From Megamerina dolium (lineage: Eukaryota; Arthropoda; Insecta; Diptera; Megamerinidae), in assembly GCA_963854835.1 (NCBI GenBank), contig OY978525.1, forward strand, positions 17,764,309-17,828,308: 64,000 nt of DNA, given 5' to 3'. This document shows, piece by piece, positions 11,207 through 23,340 of this stretch. A program made the position numbers and the translations under genes. The notes under the pieces were generated by a model. It did no database searches, was not told the DNA's origin, and was given only the letters and a program-made list of their open reading frames with translations. Numbering within the stretch: the first letter of the stretch is position 1; each line of letters begins with the position of its first letter.

Positions 11207-11219
11207 GGGAATTGAACCC
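11207..11219 (-). promoter_or_regulatory. Pol III B-box of the SINE head
   Basis: Minus-strand GGGTTCAATTCCC fits the internal B-box consensus GGTTCRANTCC exactly over its core. Confidence 0.75.
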
Positions 11220-11251
11220 ACGACCTACAGATCAGAAGACCAACGTAGAAA

Positions 11252-11262
11252 CCACTGAGCTA
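11252..11262 (-). promoter_or_regulatory. Pol III A-box of the SINE head
   Basis: Minus-strand TAGCTCAGTGG fits the A-box consensus TRGCNNAGYNGG. Its distance of about 33 bp to the B-box is right for a tRNA-like internal promoter. Confidence 0.75.
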
Positions 11263-11271
11263 CGGCACCCA

Positions 11272-12159
11272 CATTTATGCCAAGAAACTTTCGAATACAA
11301 AAATTATATACAATATAAACCCCACGCTGTATATTTAATAAAGAATATGTTGTATCATACAAAAATACTTGCAAGAGTATTTAATAAACTTGTCTTCAGA
11401 CATGTTCATTGTAAATTTGTAACTCATAAAGAACAAAACCCTAGTAAATAGTAAAAAAAAAATCAGTCAAGTCCGAATAACAATATATCTATTCCGCATG
11501 AATATGTTAATGACTGAAAGATATTGTTACAAATGACAAATTACAATTTATATATGTATGTACATTAGAATGAACTAAATTGTATGTTGCAAAATATTTT
11601 CTACTTGACTCAGTGAAAAATATAAATTTTGGATAATTTTAAGAAGTTCTTCCAAAGGAAGCAAAAAAAAATGATTCATTTGGAACCTTCTGCTTTTTCA
11701 GATTTTTACAAGACCATAAATTTTGTTGGAGGGGGGAGGGGCCTCTAAAAAGTGAAAGTATGCAGTACATTTAAAGAAAATATTGAAGAAGAACACCTAA
11801 TAGGGTTTGATTATACATTTTACCGCGAAAGGAATGATTCCTGAGCAACTATTTTCGCTTTTCAAGTATTTTAAATTTAATTTTATACGCGGAGTCTTCT
11901 TAACGAGTTAAGATTCGGAGAAAAATTGAATTGGGGTCGACCCAATTATAATTAACACATCTAAGTACGATTCCAGGACGACTACGGTGTTATTTGTTGA
12001 TTTTTTGGTACCAATTCTAAATATTGGCGAATGACCCCAGTTTTTTTACCATAACTAAAAAGCATCTGAAAATCGAGACATAATCACATATATTGTCTTG
12101 AAATATATGATTGTTCCTCATTGATTTTTCCTAAACAACATTTTCATTGAAAATAGTTA
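11272..12159. other. A+T-rich non-coding DNA
   Basis: No recognisable coding sequence. A G-run (GGAGGGGGGAGGGG, about 11732-11746) is the only base-composition oddity. The last 120 bp may already belong to the repeat family D copy that follows. Confidence 0.55.
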
Positions 12160-12365
12160 CCCCTTATCTACACCTCGTAAAAGGACTCCCATACAAAATG
12201 GCAGAAAAAACACCAGCAAATGTAATATATCTGCCCAGGAATTGCCTCTAAAGCAATAAAATGTGAAGCCGAATACCTTTCATTCTTTTTTTCTTCCTCA
12301 ACATTTCCTCTGAACATACTTTTAAGGGGCTACCCTACAAAATTTATAAATTAAAGTGACGGCTA
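12160..12365 (+). repeat. Repeat family D, copy 1 (two diverged units)
   Basis: Two related units, one with CCCTTATCTACACCTCGTAA then ACTCCCATACAAAATGG, the second with CTCAACATTTCCTCTGAACA then GGGCTACCCTACAAAATTTA. The same order of words recurs at 37436-37650, 49720-50075 and 61440-61690. The CCATACAAA/CCCTACAAAAT word also links this to family A. Confidence 0.6.
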
Positions 12366-12861
12366 AAACTAAAAAGTAGCCAGCTAATGTTTTTCTTCTG
12401 AGTCAAGCCGTTTGAATTTTGTACCGCCTTAATATACATATATGCATATAACATCATAGTAACAACATGTTTACCTACAATTGTCATGTCTAAGTCTATG
12501 GTAAAAGAGTCGTAATGTATGATGTATACAAAACTCACAACTCACAAATTTCCCCTTTTGCCAAAATATTTTATACTATGTCGTTTTTTCTTTAAGCAGA
12601 CTATCAAGTTGTCATCATCATAATATTTTCTTTATATGGCTGCTGATGATATTTGCTTTTTATTTTGGAAAAACAATTTCAAAGGCATCACAAATCAGAA
12701 GCTACATGATATGTACCTACTACCTTGCTCTCATAGAAAAAAATGTGTAATTTTTGTTTGTTCAATTAACGCATAAATTCATTTTAACATATTTGCTACA
12801 AACAAATATAATCACGTACATACGTGCACATACAGGGTTATCCAATTTGTCGCTCCAAATT
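12366..12861. other. A+T-rich non-coding DNA
   Basis: No coding similarity and no clear repeat structure. The LINE 3' tail starts at its right edge. Confidence 0.55.
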
Positions 12862-14330
12862 TAAGGTAGGTATGGTGGCTGTCCTTTAACGCACTTAGAC
12901 CAGTTATAGCCCATTGTGATACCACTGCAACTAGTCCTTATACCATTGGGGCCTCTTTAAATCATCCTGACGATTTGATAAACAACGAGACAATTGTCCT
13001 TCGAGTATCCAGCCTATTGAATTTTAACAGTAGCTTAGGCCGACTTGAGCTCCATTCTGACCAAGTTAGACTACTAGTTAAACAAGTTACAGTCTGTCGC
13101 CAAAGTGTGTTAGAAACATCGATGGTGCACTTGTCTATTAACGATTTGCAAGTTGACAACGGCATCGGCACCGAGACCCTATCCGGGTGAAGTGGTAACG
13201 TTGTGCCCTGCCTGGCCAATTCATCCGCCCTGCAATTACCCTCGATATTTCTATGCTCGGGTACACAAAGGATATGTATGATAAAGTATTCAGCAAGTTC
13301 GGTTAGTAACTCGTGAGATTCAACCACTGTCTTTGATGAATGCTTTACTGATAGGAAAGATCTCAGAACCCCTAAATATAGATTTCATTTGTTGTTAGAA
13401 TCAAGATCCTAACAATTACGAGGGCTTCCTTAATGACTAAAATTTCAGCCTGGAATACACTACAATGACTATGCAAGCGGAAGGATACATGGGTAGTATA
13501 AGCAGAGCCAAAAGACAGAGTACAGAGTAGACACCCACTTGCTCACCTAGTTTAGATCCATCTGTAAAGATGTTAAACCTGTCCGTACAATATATCTTAC
13601 CATTATACCAGACTTCTCTTGAAGGGAAAATTGTAATGAAGGATTTATTTAAATGCAGTTTCAACGAATTTCAAAAATCAGTGGTACTGGAAATGAGTGG
13701 AACAGATCCTAAGGTAGCTAGGTAGTTCAACGAGAGGATTCCCTTAGCTTTAGAGCTAATTTCACTGCTAATCGTATAGGTCAGTTGGTAAAAGAAGCAG
13801 CATAACATTTAATGCCCTTGTTGGAGTGATTTTGAGAGCCCAACTTATTCATAAGCCTGCTGCCCTCTAAATGCTTTCCACTAGTCTCGTTACCGCATTA
13901 CCTGTGTTAAGTACTAGTCACTAAGCTGGAATGACATTCGATAAAATTGGTGATCACCACTGTTGTATATAACCAGTGTATTAGCTGGAGTTTTTGACCC
14001 CATCTCGCTCCCATCCCTCTTTTACACTTATAGACTGTTATAGCTGCCTTACCCACTCTATTATCTACATTAATAATCCAAAGCAGCTTGCAATTTAATA
14101 TTAATACCAGGTAGAGGACTTTATCACTAAAGGACAATGTGATACGTTCTAGTTTGGAGGTCTAACATCAGGTAACCTGTGCTTTCTAGTAAAAAAAAAA
14201 GTTCCGTTTTATTGGCATTAACGCCTCAACCAAATGATTTAGACCATGGGTCTACTTCACCATCGAGTTCCATAACATTGCTTCGATTTCCAGCTCTGTC
14301 AGCGAGCCAGTTATTTGCCCCGGCTGAATG
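12862..14330 (-). pseudogene. LINE 3' part: RT thumb, RNase H and 3' tail (I/LOA-type)
   Basis: Read on the minus strand from about 14240: VNANKTEL, then LSFSDKVLYLVLILNCKLLW, then VDNRVGKAAITVYKCKRGMG and LIHWLYTTVV. These are the conserved blocks after the RT catalytic site in I/LOA-type LINEs. Further on NIFTDGSKLGEQVG begins an RNase H domain (first catalytic Asp present), followed by HCSVFQAEILVIKEAL-like text in a shifted frame, and PEHRNIEGNCRADELARQGT, its C-terminal block. Then comes the spacer KSLIDK...WRQTVTCLTSS. Stops and frameshifts are frequent. The 3' tail, minus-strand AGTGGTATCACAATGGGC ... GTCTAAGTGCG ... CCACCATACCTACC (12862-12935), matches the SINE tail at 10880. The 5' portion is missing or scrambled beyond about 14330, consistent with 5' truncation. 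Confidence 0.82.
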
Positions 14331-16319
14331 TAAAGTGGAAATATTTTTGAGAATTTCCTAATGATGGAATTGTCTTTTATGTGGAAACTATGAAATGGAT
14401 AACCATGTATGTATATATGCATGTAATTACACGGGAATGAAGAAGTAAAGGTAACAATGAGATATAGCCGAATGAGTCTCTTTCATCTTACCAGCATATC
14501 AAAAACCTAGATAGACCATAAGCTTGGAGCATACATCATAATAAGACAAATTAAGTAGTGGGAGATTATATTTAATTTTTGAATTGCCTGAATTTTTTAT
14601 GATTCATTGTTTGTTGCAGAAGGGAGGATGGACATTATGAAAGATTTATAGAGGCTGTCCCTTGTTCTTTTAGAATAGGTTCGTCATTGTAATTGATTAA
14701 TGAGACCCAAGTAGGACCTGTTGACCAGAGATACTCTTAATTTCTATACGGGTGAAATGGATTGCAACGTCATAAGCTCCAGGTTACAATCTAGAGCAAA
14801 TTCAACCGCTAAAAAGAGGTCATATTCTATTTTGATTAATGTCGAACAATTCGAATCGAATTTCAACGTGTTGACCATAATATAATTTGGACTTATGATA
14901 GAAGAAAAAAATAGATTAGTTGAAAATGAAATGTACATCAAGCTATTATTGAAATATTTCTATATATTTATAAAATGACAACAAAATATAAATTTATGTG
15001 CGTATTAACATCGCTTAGCATATATATAACGTATATAGAGCCATAAAAATGCAAAATATGAAACTGCACATATCTATTCACTAATTATATCACGCATCAT
15101 ACCATTATATAATATCATATAATATATGCTTACGTATTTACATACATAAATGCATAAAATATCTGAAATATAAACCAATTTGTATTTAAATATTCCACCG
15201 CACCATCCATTTCATTCATAAAATACAAATCGTGCTTCGATTTTATTTCATAGATACAATATGAGAATTGTATATGGAATTTCTCTAATCCCCATGCTCA
15301 CATATAAATGTGTCCAACAAATTTGAAAGCCTCTATGTTTTTCTCATATGCGAATTTTCTACATTATTGGATGATTTCCATTTTTTGTATTCTACTTGGC
15401 ATTGGCAAATGGCAAATTGTATTAACATTATGACCCCACGCCCCATCATTATCATCATTATCATGATTATCATCAGTAGCAGGCTGAATTAATTTAACAC
15501 ATAATGCATACGAAGTAGGAATATACATATATAATTATGAGAAACAGATATCGAGAGAGAGAGAGAGAAAGAGGAAGCGAATACTTTTTTGGTACATACA
15601 TGTGCAAAGGATGGCGATGTATTTTGCAAACAATTTCATTGCAATTTTAACACACTAACGCACGCTTATTTATGTATAATTCGCATTGCCTTAAAATGTT
15701 CATGCATTATGGTTCTAATGCACGTATCGATGTAAGCTGTTGTTTGACAAAATCCCCTTTTTAGATAAGCAAGCTATATTTCATATTTCGATTATGCTCG
15801 CTAAAAACAGCAAACAGATGCCAATGGTGTTCGAGTATAAGATATCGTTAGTGTCATCAAATTTTCGACCATATTAATACATATTTAATGCATTTCTTCT
15901 TTGTTGTTATTATGATATGTTATTCTAGTATGGAATCGAATAAAATTCTTATTTATACAATATGTGTTTAGAATTTTAAAATAGAAACGCATAATTGTCT
16001 TTCATGAGCGTTTTGAAAAACAGAAGCAGAAATTATGGAAATGCATAAAAAATACATAAATTCATGCATTTTATGACGGTATAGGTACATCCTTAAAAAA
16101 TGTTCAATAATATCATTCACTCAAAGAAAACGTTCATATGAATATTATAATTAGTATTTGAAATAGAGAGAGCTATTGTCACAAATCCTCCAAGAGTTAA
16201 CTTTTTATTAAGAAAGTGAGAATTACAATGGAATCACCGATTTCATAAAAACTCATAGAATCTTATATTATAAAGAAAATGCTCAATATTTCGATTATAG
16301 TCGATATAGGAATCCATCC
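14331..16319. other. A+T-rich non-coding DNA
   Basis: No coding similarity seen. A GAGAGA run lies at about 15552-15568 and an ATCATTATC-type run at 15447-15476. Rows of ATATA/CATAAATGCATA are typical of intergenic fly DNA. Confidence 0.6.
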
Positions 16320-17060
16320 ATGCTTCATTCATGTTAAACTCTGTAATTTCTACTAAACAAAAATGAATAAACTTACAATGCATTGCACCAATCTTCCTAA
16401 TGAAGATGTACACTGGACTATGCCCACCGACATTTCTGTTGCTGGTGTTTGACAAGTTCACATCGATCCTGTAATCATGTCACAGGCTAGTGGTTGTAGT
16501 TTGTTAAATTTCGTCATGGCTGTGCTTTGAAAAATGTTTGGCCACCAACCGAAAGTGGCATAGGTCGCAATATGTCGGATCAAAGCAGTGTGGAAATAAT
16601 GCATCAACTTTGCATCAAATCCCCAAGATCTACCAAAATAGTTTTTTACCAAAACGATTCATTGCTGTCATGTAGGTACATATCTTAGGCAATTAAGAGT
16701 TCCGGTGAAATCAGTTACCGAGTGTTACATTCTATATTTGGCCTCCACAAATTCATACTGATATATATACAGATCCAAGTTGATCCTATACTTATTAGTA
16801 ATCAATCGTACAAGGAATACCATCCGAAAATTTATTAAGTGATGTACAAATGTTGAAATTCTCGAAGTGAAGCCTTCTAGATATCAGAAGGTAAGTATGA
16901 AACCATTCTTGCTACTTAGCATCATAACCTAAATCAGACAGTATGATTAGAAGGTCATTTGCATTAAAAAACCAAGCAAACAAGAGAGGAAATCTTCATG
17001 GGGACTTTCTTGAATAGTCCTTACGCTTGATAAAGCGGCTTAAGGTGGATATAATTTCCC
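16320..17060 (-). pseudogene. LINE reverse transcriptase remnant
   Basis: Minus-strand reading around 17000 gives SPHEDFLSCLL and, one frame over, FNANDLLIILSDLGYDAK. Together these match the P-Q-G-G-x-L-S-P-L-L-W ... DDLL ... GY-A block just upstream of the RT catalytic YADD motif; the Q-G-G is degraded and the YADD region is interrupted. From 16652 the frame VKNYFGRSWGFDAKLMHYFH then TALIRHIATYATFGWWPNIF matches the C-x-x-x-x-G-x-x-W-G ... LYT-x-x-I-R-P-x-x-x-Y-x-x-x-V-W-W block of I/LOA-type LINEs. KFNKLQPLACDMITGSM is its continuation. The region between is poorly conserved. It is a different copy from 12862-14330, because both contain the thumb block. Confidence 0.65.
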
Positions 17061-19923
17061 GCTGTTTAAATCCCTATTATTCAGAGCGCTTAAGATCAAA
17101 TTTATGGTCTAGGTATTGCTATCCTACATGTAATCTTAAGTTATACCGTAATAAAATCTTCGTAAATTCGGAGATTGCTTCATGCTGTTAATTGAATTCC
17201 TTCGAATGTGATAAATTGCTTTCATTTACCTAGTATAAAAAAATTATTGAGATACCTAGTATAGGTATGTCAATAATTCTCATATAGATTATAACTTGAA
17301 TACAGTACACTGAAATTTGGAATGAACAAACTTCAAGTCAATTCTTTGCTAGAAAATAATTTGGAAGTACCTATATGCTCAGCTCCGTATATCCACAAAT
17401 TAATGCATACTTAATTATATTTTATGACCATGTGAACACTTGAAATTGTTGCACATGTTACTACTATCTCATATCTTTCATCTATTAATCTCACATTGTT
17501 AATATTATTGTTATTATTATTAAACATTGTTTAATTTGAATATATTCGTATATTCATATGAATATATTCGTATATTCATAAACAATTGTATTAGAGGATA
17601 TACACGTATATTTGTGTATATTTGCATACAAATTGTATCTAAATTCTACAAATGAAATTGATATTAATGGTAATATTATTATAACTACTGTTACTTACTA
17701 TTTACTGTTACTGCTACACATAAATACTATATACTAAATTCTATTTGTACTTGCAACCGTAGTAATTGTAGAGATTTAGATTTTATATCAATTGCAATTA
17801 TTCGTAAATACTATCTTCGTCGTCTTCGATATCATTAATACATACGATGCATATTAAGAGAAATGCAAACATAATATATTGAATAAATAGATTATAATAT
17901 TTCATTAAAGCAATCAGTGGTTGTAAATAATACTGGTAAAATGTACGATATACAATAATTAGTGATGTGTAAAAAAAATGGTTACCTCAACTGGTTACTT
18001 TAATCAGTAGAGTGATTCTTTATTTTCACAATTCTTTAATACGTCGTTTGATTCATACGTGTGGCCAGATATACCGGATACCTGTATTTGTGAATGAACA
18101 ACAACATTCTTAGCTAATCAACTGAGGAGCAAGAAAGAGTTGAAAATGGTAGAGCTAGCCACATAATTATGGAGATGTAATCGGTAACCAAGAGTAAGAC
18201 ATGTCCCTCTATACTACCGAATATTAATATTTACTCTATTATACTAGGCACATATTCAAGTATTTAAGTATGTACACAGCCACATGTACTTGAAATCTTT
18301 CACTAGGCACGTATTTTGTATTAAACTCTACTGGTATTAAACAGTAATCTATCTTCCTACACATATCGTTGAATCTCTCTCTTCTCGCTCTCTCTCTATC
18401 TCGCTCTATATCTAACCACATATTGTTATTATAGTTTTAAGTATTGGTTGAGACTTTGAAAAAATATGTAGATGGTCAATTCGGTGGGCATCCAGTACAA
18501 TTGTTCGAACGGTTATCCGATTTCAATAATTCTTGCTGTGTTGGATAGGAAACGTTTCAATTTTAAGGTTGACATAAATGTAGCTTGCACACTAAAAAAA
18601 CCAAATTTTTTTAGTTGTCCTAGAAATGCTCAATCAATTTTGAAAATGTTTGGTCTATTTGCAAGCAGCTTTTTGTGGGTTATATTCTACTAAGCTACAT
18701 AATATGGTTGTTGTATTTACTAGCAACCTAAATTCAACGATTTTAAGATAAAACACACAAAAAAGGCTCCAAAAAAAATGTCTAATATATGATAGTACCG
18801 TTTATTTGGTTTTTTTCTTTCAAAGGGCCCTGCTTTATTTTTATTTTGTAAAATAAAATTGCACTTCTGCAACTATAATATTGCATAATGGGATAGGGTA
18901 TAGGGTATATCGATCAGTTGAATTATGCTTTAAAATTACTTATTGAGTAAAAGAGTACGCATAGAAAAAGAGCATCTGTTATAAAATTAAAATTGTTGGA
19001 GTTTTTTATAGAAGATAGACATACGAGTACAGTACTATGTATATGCACAAATGTACCATATAATGATTTTTAATGCGATTTCTTCCATTTGCAAGCAAGC
19101 GCAAGTAAATCATTGGCGAATAGTACACTTGCTCTTAGTCGACTACAATATTTAGAAATTTATGAACCATAATAATGACTTTTGGTCTATTTGATTTGTA
19201 TACGCTTCCAGCAAGCAACAATTACAATATTGAACAAATTAGCTAGCCGTACATGCTACAATAGTATGTATTTACAATAATACCTATTCGTAAATAACAA
19301 TTCGATACTATAACTGCCTGCATTTATAGTGAACATGGCAACAACAATTTTTAATTACAATTGTAGTATTCAATTGAAACAAACACGAATACTACAATAT
19401 TATGTATCAATATAAAATATGTTAATGTGTACATACATATATGGGGTAATGCCATATGGTGTTGCCACCTTAATGAAAAACATACATTTGTATTGTTTAA
19501 TATAAAATATGTATGGATAATTATTGTCTATGTGATAACTAAAATACAATAAACATACGATAGAGTATATAAAAGCAATATAAATGTTTACATTATTGAT
19601 ACAGTTGTTGTTGTGGTTGTGATTATTGTATTGAATGTTGTTGAAATTAATTGCAAGCATGTAATATAGTTTTTGCAGATTTATTGCATACATTGTGTTA
19701 CAATCTAAACAAACAGATGGGCACTCTAAAATAAATAAATGTATATATTTGTATGTATTTGCCTAGGATAAAATAATCAGAGATACATACTCAATAGGAA
19801 TTCAATCGAATCTATCAAATATGAATATGAATATGAAAGGGATGACTTCACACCAAGCTCGTTACTTCGTAAGTCCGTTACTTGGTAGTTTTTTGTTTTT
19901 GTAAAATTACTGAATTTTCTAAA
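17061..19923. other. A+T-rich non-coding DNA with short duplications
   Basis: GAATATATTCGTATATTCAT occurs twice in tandem at 17538-17557 and 17560-17579. A TCTCTC run lies near 18373-18402. No protein similarity was recognised in frames up to 97 codons. Confidence 0.6.
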
Positions 19924-19970
19924 TATAGGTTATGGTAGTTTTTTCACATAAAAAACTACCATAACCTATA
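19924..19970. repeat. Perfect inverted repeat, 21-bp arms, 5-nt loop
   Basis: The left arm begins TATAGGTTATGGTAGT and ends in six T (19924-19944). The loop is CACAT. The right arm is its exact reverse complement (19950-19970). It lies about 100 bp before a deleted mariner-superfamily copy and could be a fragment of its end, a fold-back element or a transcribed hairpin. Confidence 0.9.
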
Positions 19971-20067
19971 AGGCATTAATTAATTAATACCGGGAATTCT
20001 AAATTATTTCAGCTCTCACCTTCAAGTGGTCAGATAATGAGAGCCGTATCGCCATTTAAGATGACAT

Positions 20068-20646
20068 TTTCAAAATGCGCCGCTCGCTCGGGACTCGTCG
20101 CATGTTTGTCTACCGGTGCATAAAACTGTTTAAGAAGACTGGAGATGTTAAAGACCGCCACCGGTCGTGCCGTTCACGCACAATTCGAACGCCGCAAGTC
20201 ATCAAAGCTGTCAAATCAAGAAATCAGCGAAATTCGCTTCGAAAATAGAATATCATGGGCTGGTAGTCCATTTATTTAAAAAGACTTGAGACTTGAAGCT
20301 TTCAAACCCCGTACCGGACGGACATTTGTTGACTGCAACTTAGGAAAAAGAGATAATATGGAAAAGTGTAAATGTCTTATAGTGAAGCACGCTAATAACT
20401 TGCACAGAAAAATATTTTTTATCGATGAACAAATTTTTTATATGGAAGAAACATTTCACAACCATAATGAAAGGGTATACGCACGGTCATTTAAGGAAGC
20501 ATCTTGACAACATTGATTCTCTGAAGACAGCTTTGATTTGTGCTATGACCAATTTTCCAATAGACGAGGTGCATGCGGCTATTACTGATTGGCCAGTCAG
20601 CCTTTGGCATGAAGACCTAAGGCGGACATTTCGAGTGAGTATTACA
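20068..20646 (+). pseudogene. Mariner-superfamily (maT/rosa-like) transposase, internally deleted, copy 1
   Basis: Reading from about 20068: RRSLGTRRMFVYRCIKLFKK, then TGDVKDRHRSCRSRTIRTPQ and VIKAVKSRNQRNSLRK form the N-terminal helix-turn-helix region. After frame changes, NMEKCKCLIVKHANNLHRKI then FFIDEQIFYMEETFHNHNER and VYARSFKEA cover the first catalytic block (FIDEQIF; Asp present). A deletion then joins this directly to the C-terminus: NIDSLKTALICAMTNFPIDE then VHAAITDWPVSLW. The second and third catalytic residues lie in the deleted part. Related to the copy at 37735-38163. Family assignment (DD37-41D group of IS630-Tc1-mariner) is from remembered protein similarity. The missing core means the spacing cannot be checked here. 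Confidence 0.8.
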
Positions 20647-22908
20647 TAACTGACACTGAATAATTGATAACCTATAATTGATCATTGATGTCTCACACCT
20701 AAAATGTCTAAGAACGAAACAAACGAAGCAAAAATAAAAAAGTTTTTTTTTAAGTTCAGGTCTTACCATTGAATAGCTCCCTTACATATTAATATATTCA
20801 ACCAACTCTTGATGCAATTACCTGTTGGTCATTGTATTGGTAAATAAGTGTTAAAACACTAATGCAATTATAGTTACACCTGCATCACAATATGTTTATT
20901 TGCACACTTAATTAAAAATTTGTTATTGTTTTTTTTTTTTGTACATTTATTATAATACAATATTTATTAGATTTCCACCAACAAAATTATGATTGAATTC
21001 GGTTTAGCTGTTGTTTTTAGCATAAATGGTATATTTTCCAATTAAATTTATGTTAAATATTTTCTGAATTTAGATGTATTAAAAATTTGTCAAATATTTT
21101 AGGTAAGACCGTTGAAGAATAAATGAGATTTATGTTGAACTCATAGGCACTTTATCTTTGATTACAATGCCTGATTAATATGTATCCATAAATACCTTTC
21201 TATTTAAAATTTGAAATTACCGTAAAAATTCAATGAATTTATTTGCTTCGTTCTCACAATTCTGAATTTACAAAATCCGCTACATATTTCTCTTAATAAA
21301 TTCTGTCAAAATAAATCAACTTAAAGAAGATCGACGAAGGTCACCAAGAATATGTGTGCAAATGTCAATGAACTTATGTATCTATCCCTCAACTAACTCA
21401 TACTTAGGGAAAAGAGTAATTTTAATTAAAATATAAAATTTAAAAAATACAAAAAAAGATTAACAAAATTGACAAAGTTAATAATAAACTGAGATGAGAA
21501 TTCCAATATCGAGCAAGGAGGTATACGAGTAAAGTTGGCAAGATTATAGTACAACATAAAATAAGCGTAAAAGCATGAGCGCCAAAATAACTGTACTTTA
21601 GCAAAAAAACAAAGTAAAGTAAAACTTGAATCCATAATAAAATCACAGAATTCATAAGTCACGCATATCCTTTAAGTAGATAAAAATAAAAAACAAACTC
21701 AAATTTCTTGTGGGCGTTTGAGAATTGACTTCAAGATGTCATCAACAACAAACCACCACCCAAAAGAGTTGCAAGAGCATCAGTATGTACATATATATAT
21801 GTATAAGTGCTTGAAATTCCATTAATAATAATAATAATAATATTGTAGAAGACGCAAAGGAGCTAAAAACGTAGGAATAATATATAGAAAAAAAACACGC
21901 ACACACAAAACACGGAACATGAAAAACATGAAGCATATAAATTCCAAAAGTAAGATAAATGATGCTTAAAATAGCAAAATCGAGAAAATGTTAAGCAAGT
22001 TGAGAAAATAATTGAAATTATGACAAAGAACTTAACGATGATGATACTGCTGCTGCTGCTGCTGCTACTACATACTAGTGGTTACGGATGAATACGAGTA
22101 CCACTATAGCATACAGTACATACTCCAAGTACTAAGTGATGGTAGCTGGAGGAGAAAATTCTACAATGACAATGATAATAATCACTGATGATGACGACAA
22201 GGACGATGACGACGACAACTTGAATACTATCCTTCCGCGTATAAAGCGTACTACTTATGATGACATAAGAGATTCATAACGCTGTACCAACTACTGTTGC
22301 TATACATACAAAACCCTAATGGTTAAAGAACACAATGGTATACCTCAGCGAATTCATACTCTGAATTGACTTGGAAGCAAGTATAAATATCTCCAAGATT
22401 TCTATTATATTTACCAAATGAATAACCATAATGCAATCAAATAAAATATATAGATTATCTAGTTAACAATGAATATTATAATCTATCTACCTTAACTATA
22501 CATAAATATGCAATGTAAGTAGAATACCTATATTGCAAATAACAATCATTACCTATGTTGGTATGAATCTATGTACTACTTGACAATAAAACAAAATAGT
22601 TCATATACACTTTGCATGTTAAAATGTCGGTAGTTATAACAACACTCTTCAAGTTGGTACATAATACACGTGACAGATTTGTAGAAAGATACCGATAATA
22701 TGTAATAGTAATACATAGAATGGTACATTGATTATATGCTTATGCAAAGCAATTTCTCGCTAATGATGTATTAAATTTAGATGATAATTTTGTTTAATAA
22801 GTTCCTAGAGAATTATTTAAGGAAGAAATAGGTATATAAGTAAAAATATCGCATGAATATATTCAAATATTACCATGTGAAGAAAACTCCAGAATCAAGA
22901 TATATGAC
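20647..22908. other. A+T-rich non-coding DNA with microsatellites
   Basis: Holds a poly-T tract near 20929, an AAT run (about 21821-21842) and a CTG run (22049-22067). Directly after comes a GAC/GAT-rich patch (22188-22220) that gives a 46-codon acidic frame at 22139-22279. I do not regard that frame as a gene without further evidence. Nothing else was recognised. Confidence 0.55.
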
Positions 22909-23340
22909 AGGGTGGTCCATATACACGATTCTTTTGAAAAATTCAAAAAAATTTTCAAACATAAATTTTTCTCGTTATAAGAAATAATAAATATGTGGCA
23001 CTCATAGACCCCGAAGGTCCATTTAGCCGAACTTCTCTTCCAGTCTGTTGCCATTCTGCTGAAACCAAAGATCGTCCACGTCCTCAATTTTCGGCCACAA
23101 AAAAAATCATACCTGCAGCTCGCACCGTTGACCGAAATTGCATTTCCACCAGCATTTTCAAAGGAAAATGGGCCAATGATGCCACTTCTTCAAAATCCAC
23201 ACCGAAATGTCACTCCCAGAGGATGCATTGGCTTCAAGATGATCATGTGCGGATCGTTTTCAGATCCTCAGATGCGACAGGATTACTAGTGAACATAACC
23301 TCCGAGATAAAAATGTGCTACGTCACAAAAGATGAAAGAA
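22909..23340 (-). pseudogene. IS630/Tc1-type transposase remnant
   Basis: Minus-strand reading from about 23340: FIFCDVAHFYLGGYVH (first catalytic Asp, usually in SDEAHFHLGGYVN), then SCRI, GSENDPHMIILKPMHPLGVT and RCGF. Next come RSGIIGPFSFENAGGNAISV and NGARCRYDFF, then DVDDLWFQQNGN. This order is that of a widespread insect IS630-like transposase. In the last block the usual FQQDGAT has Asn instead of the second catalytic Asp. The reading then collapses by a deletion, and the third catalytic region is missing. Several stops and frame changes. Possible ends are GGGTGGTCCATATACACG near 22910 and an inverted, poorly matched relative near 23415, not certain. Confidence 0.78.

Larger units (their letters stand above)
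10880..11271 (-). repeat. tRNA-derived SINE, near full length
   Basis: Read on the minus strand this is a head of about 72 bp with a good tRNA-like layout: GCCGTAGCTCAGTGG near the start and GGGTTCAATTCCC about 33 bp later. These match the RNA polymerase III A-box (TRGCNNAGYNGG) and B-box (GGTTCRANTCC) consensus. The body includes CGAACGGTACCCGTCTGCCG, and the tail carries TGGTATCACAATGGGTCTTT, GGCCTAAGTGTGTCC and terminal AACCTAAC-type units. The anticodon arm does not pair properly, so this is not a working tRNA. A head-only relative lies at 33350-33467 and tail-only relatives at 8957-9138 and at the end of the LINE at 12862. Such tail sharing is the known basis for LINE machinery moving SINEs. 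Confidence 0.82.

Noticed and set aside
11200..11271. A functional tRNA gene on the minus strand
   Set aside because: A- and B-boxes fit, but the anticodon stem does not pair, and the sequence continues into a repeat body and LINE-like tail, so it is a SINE head.
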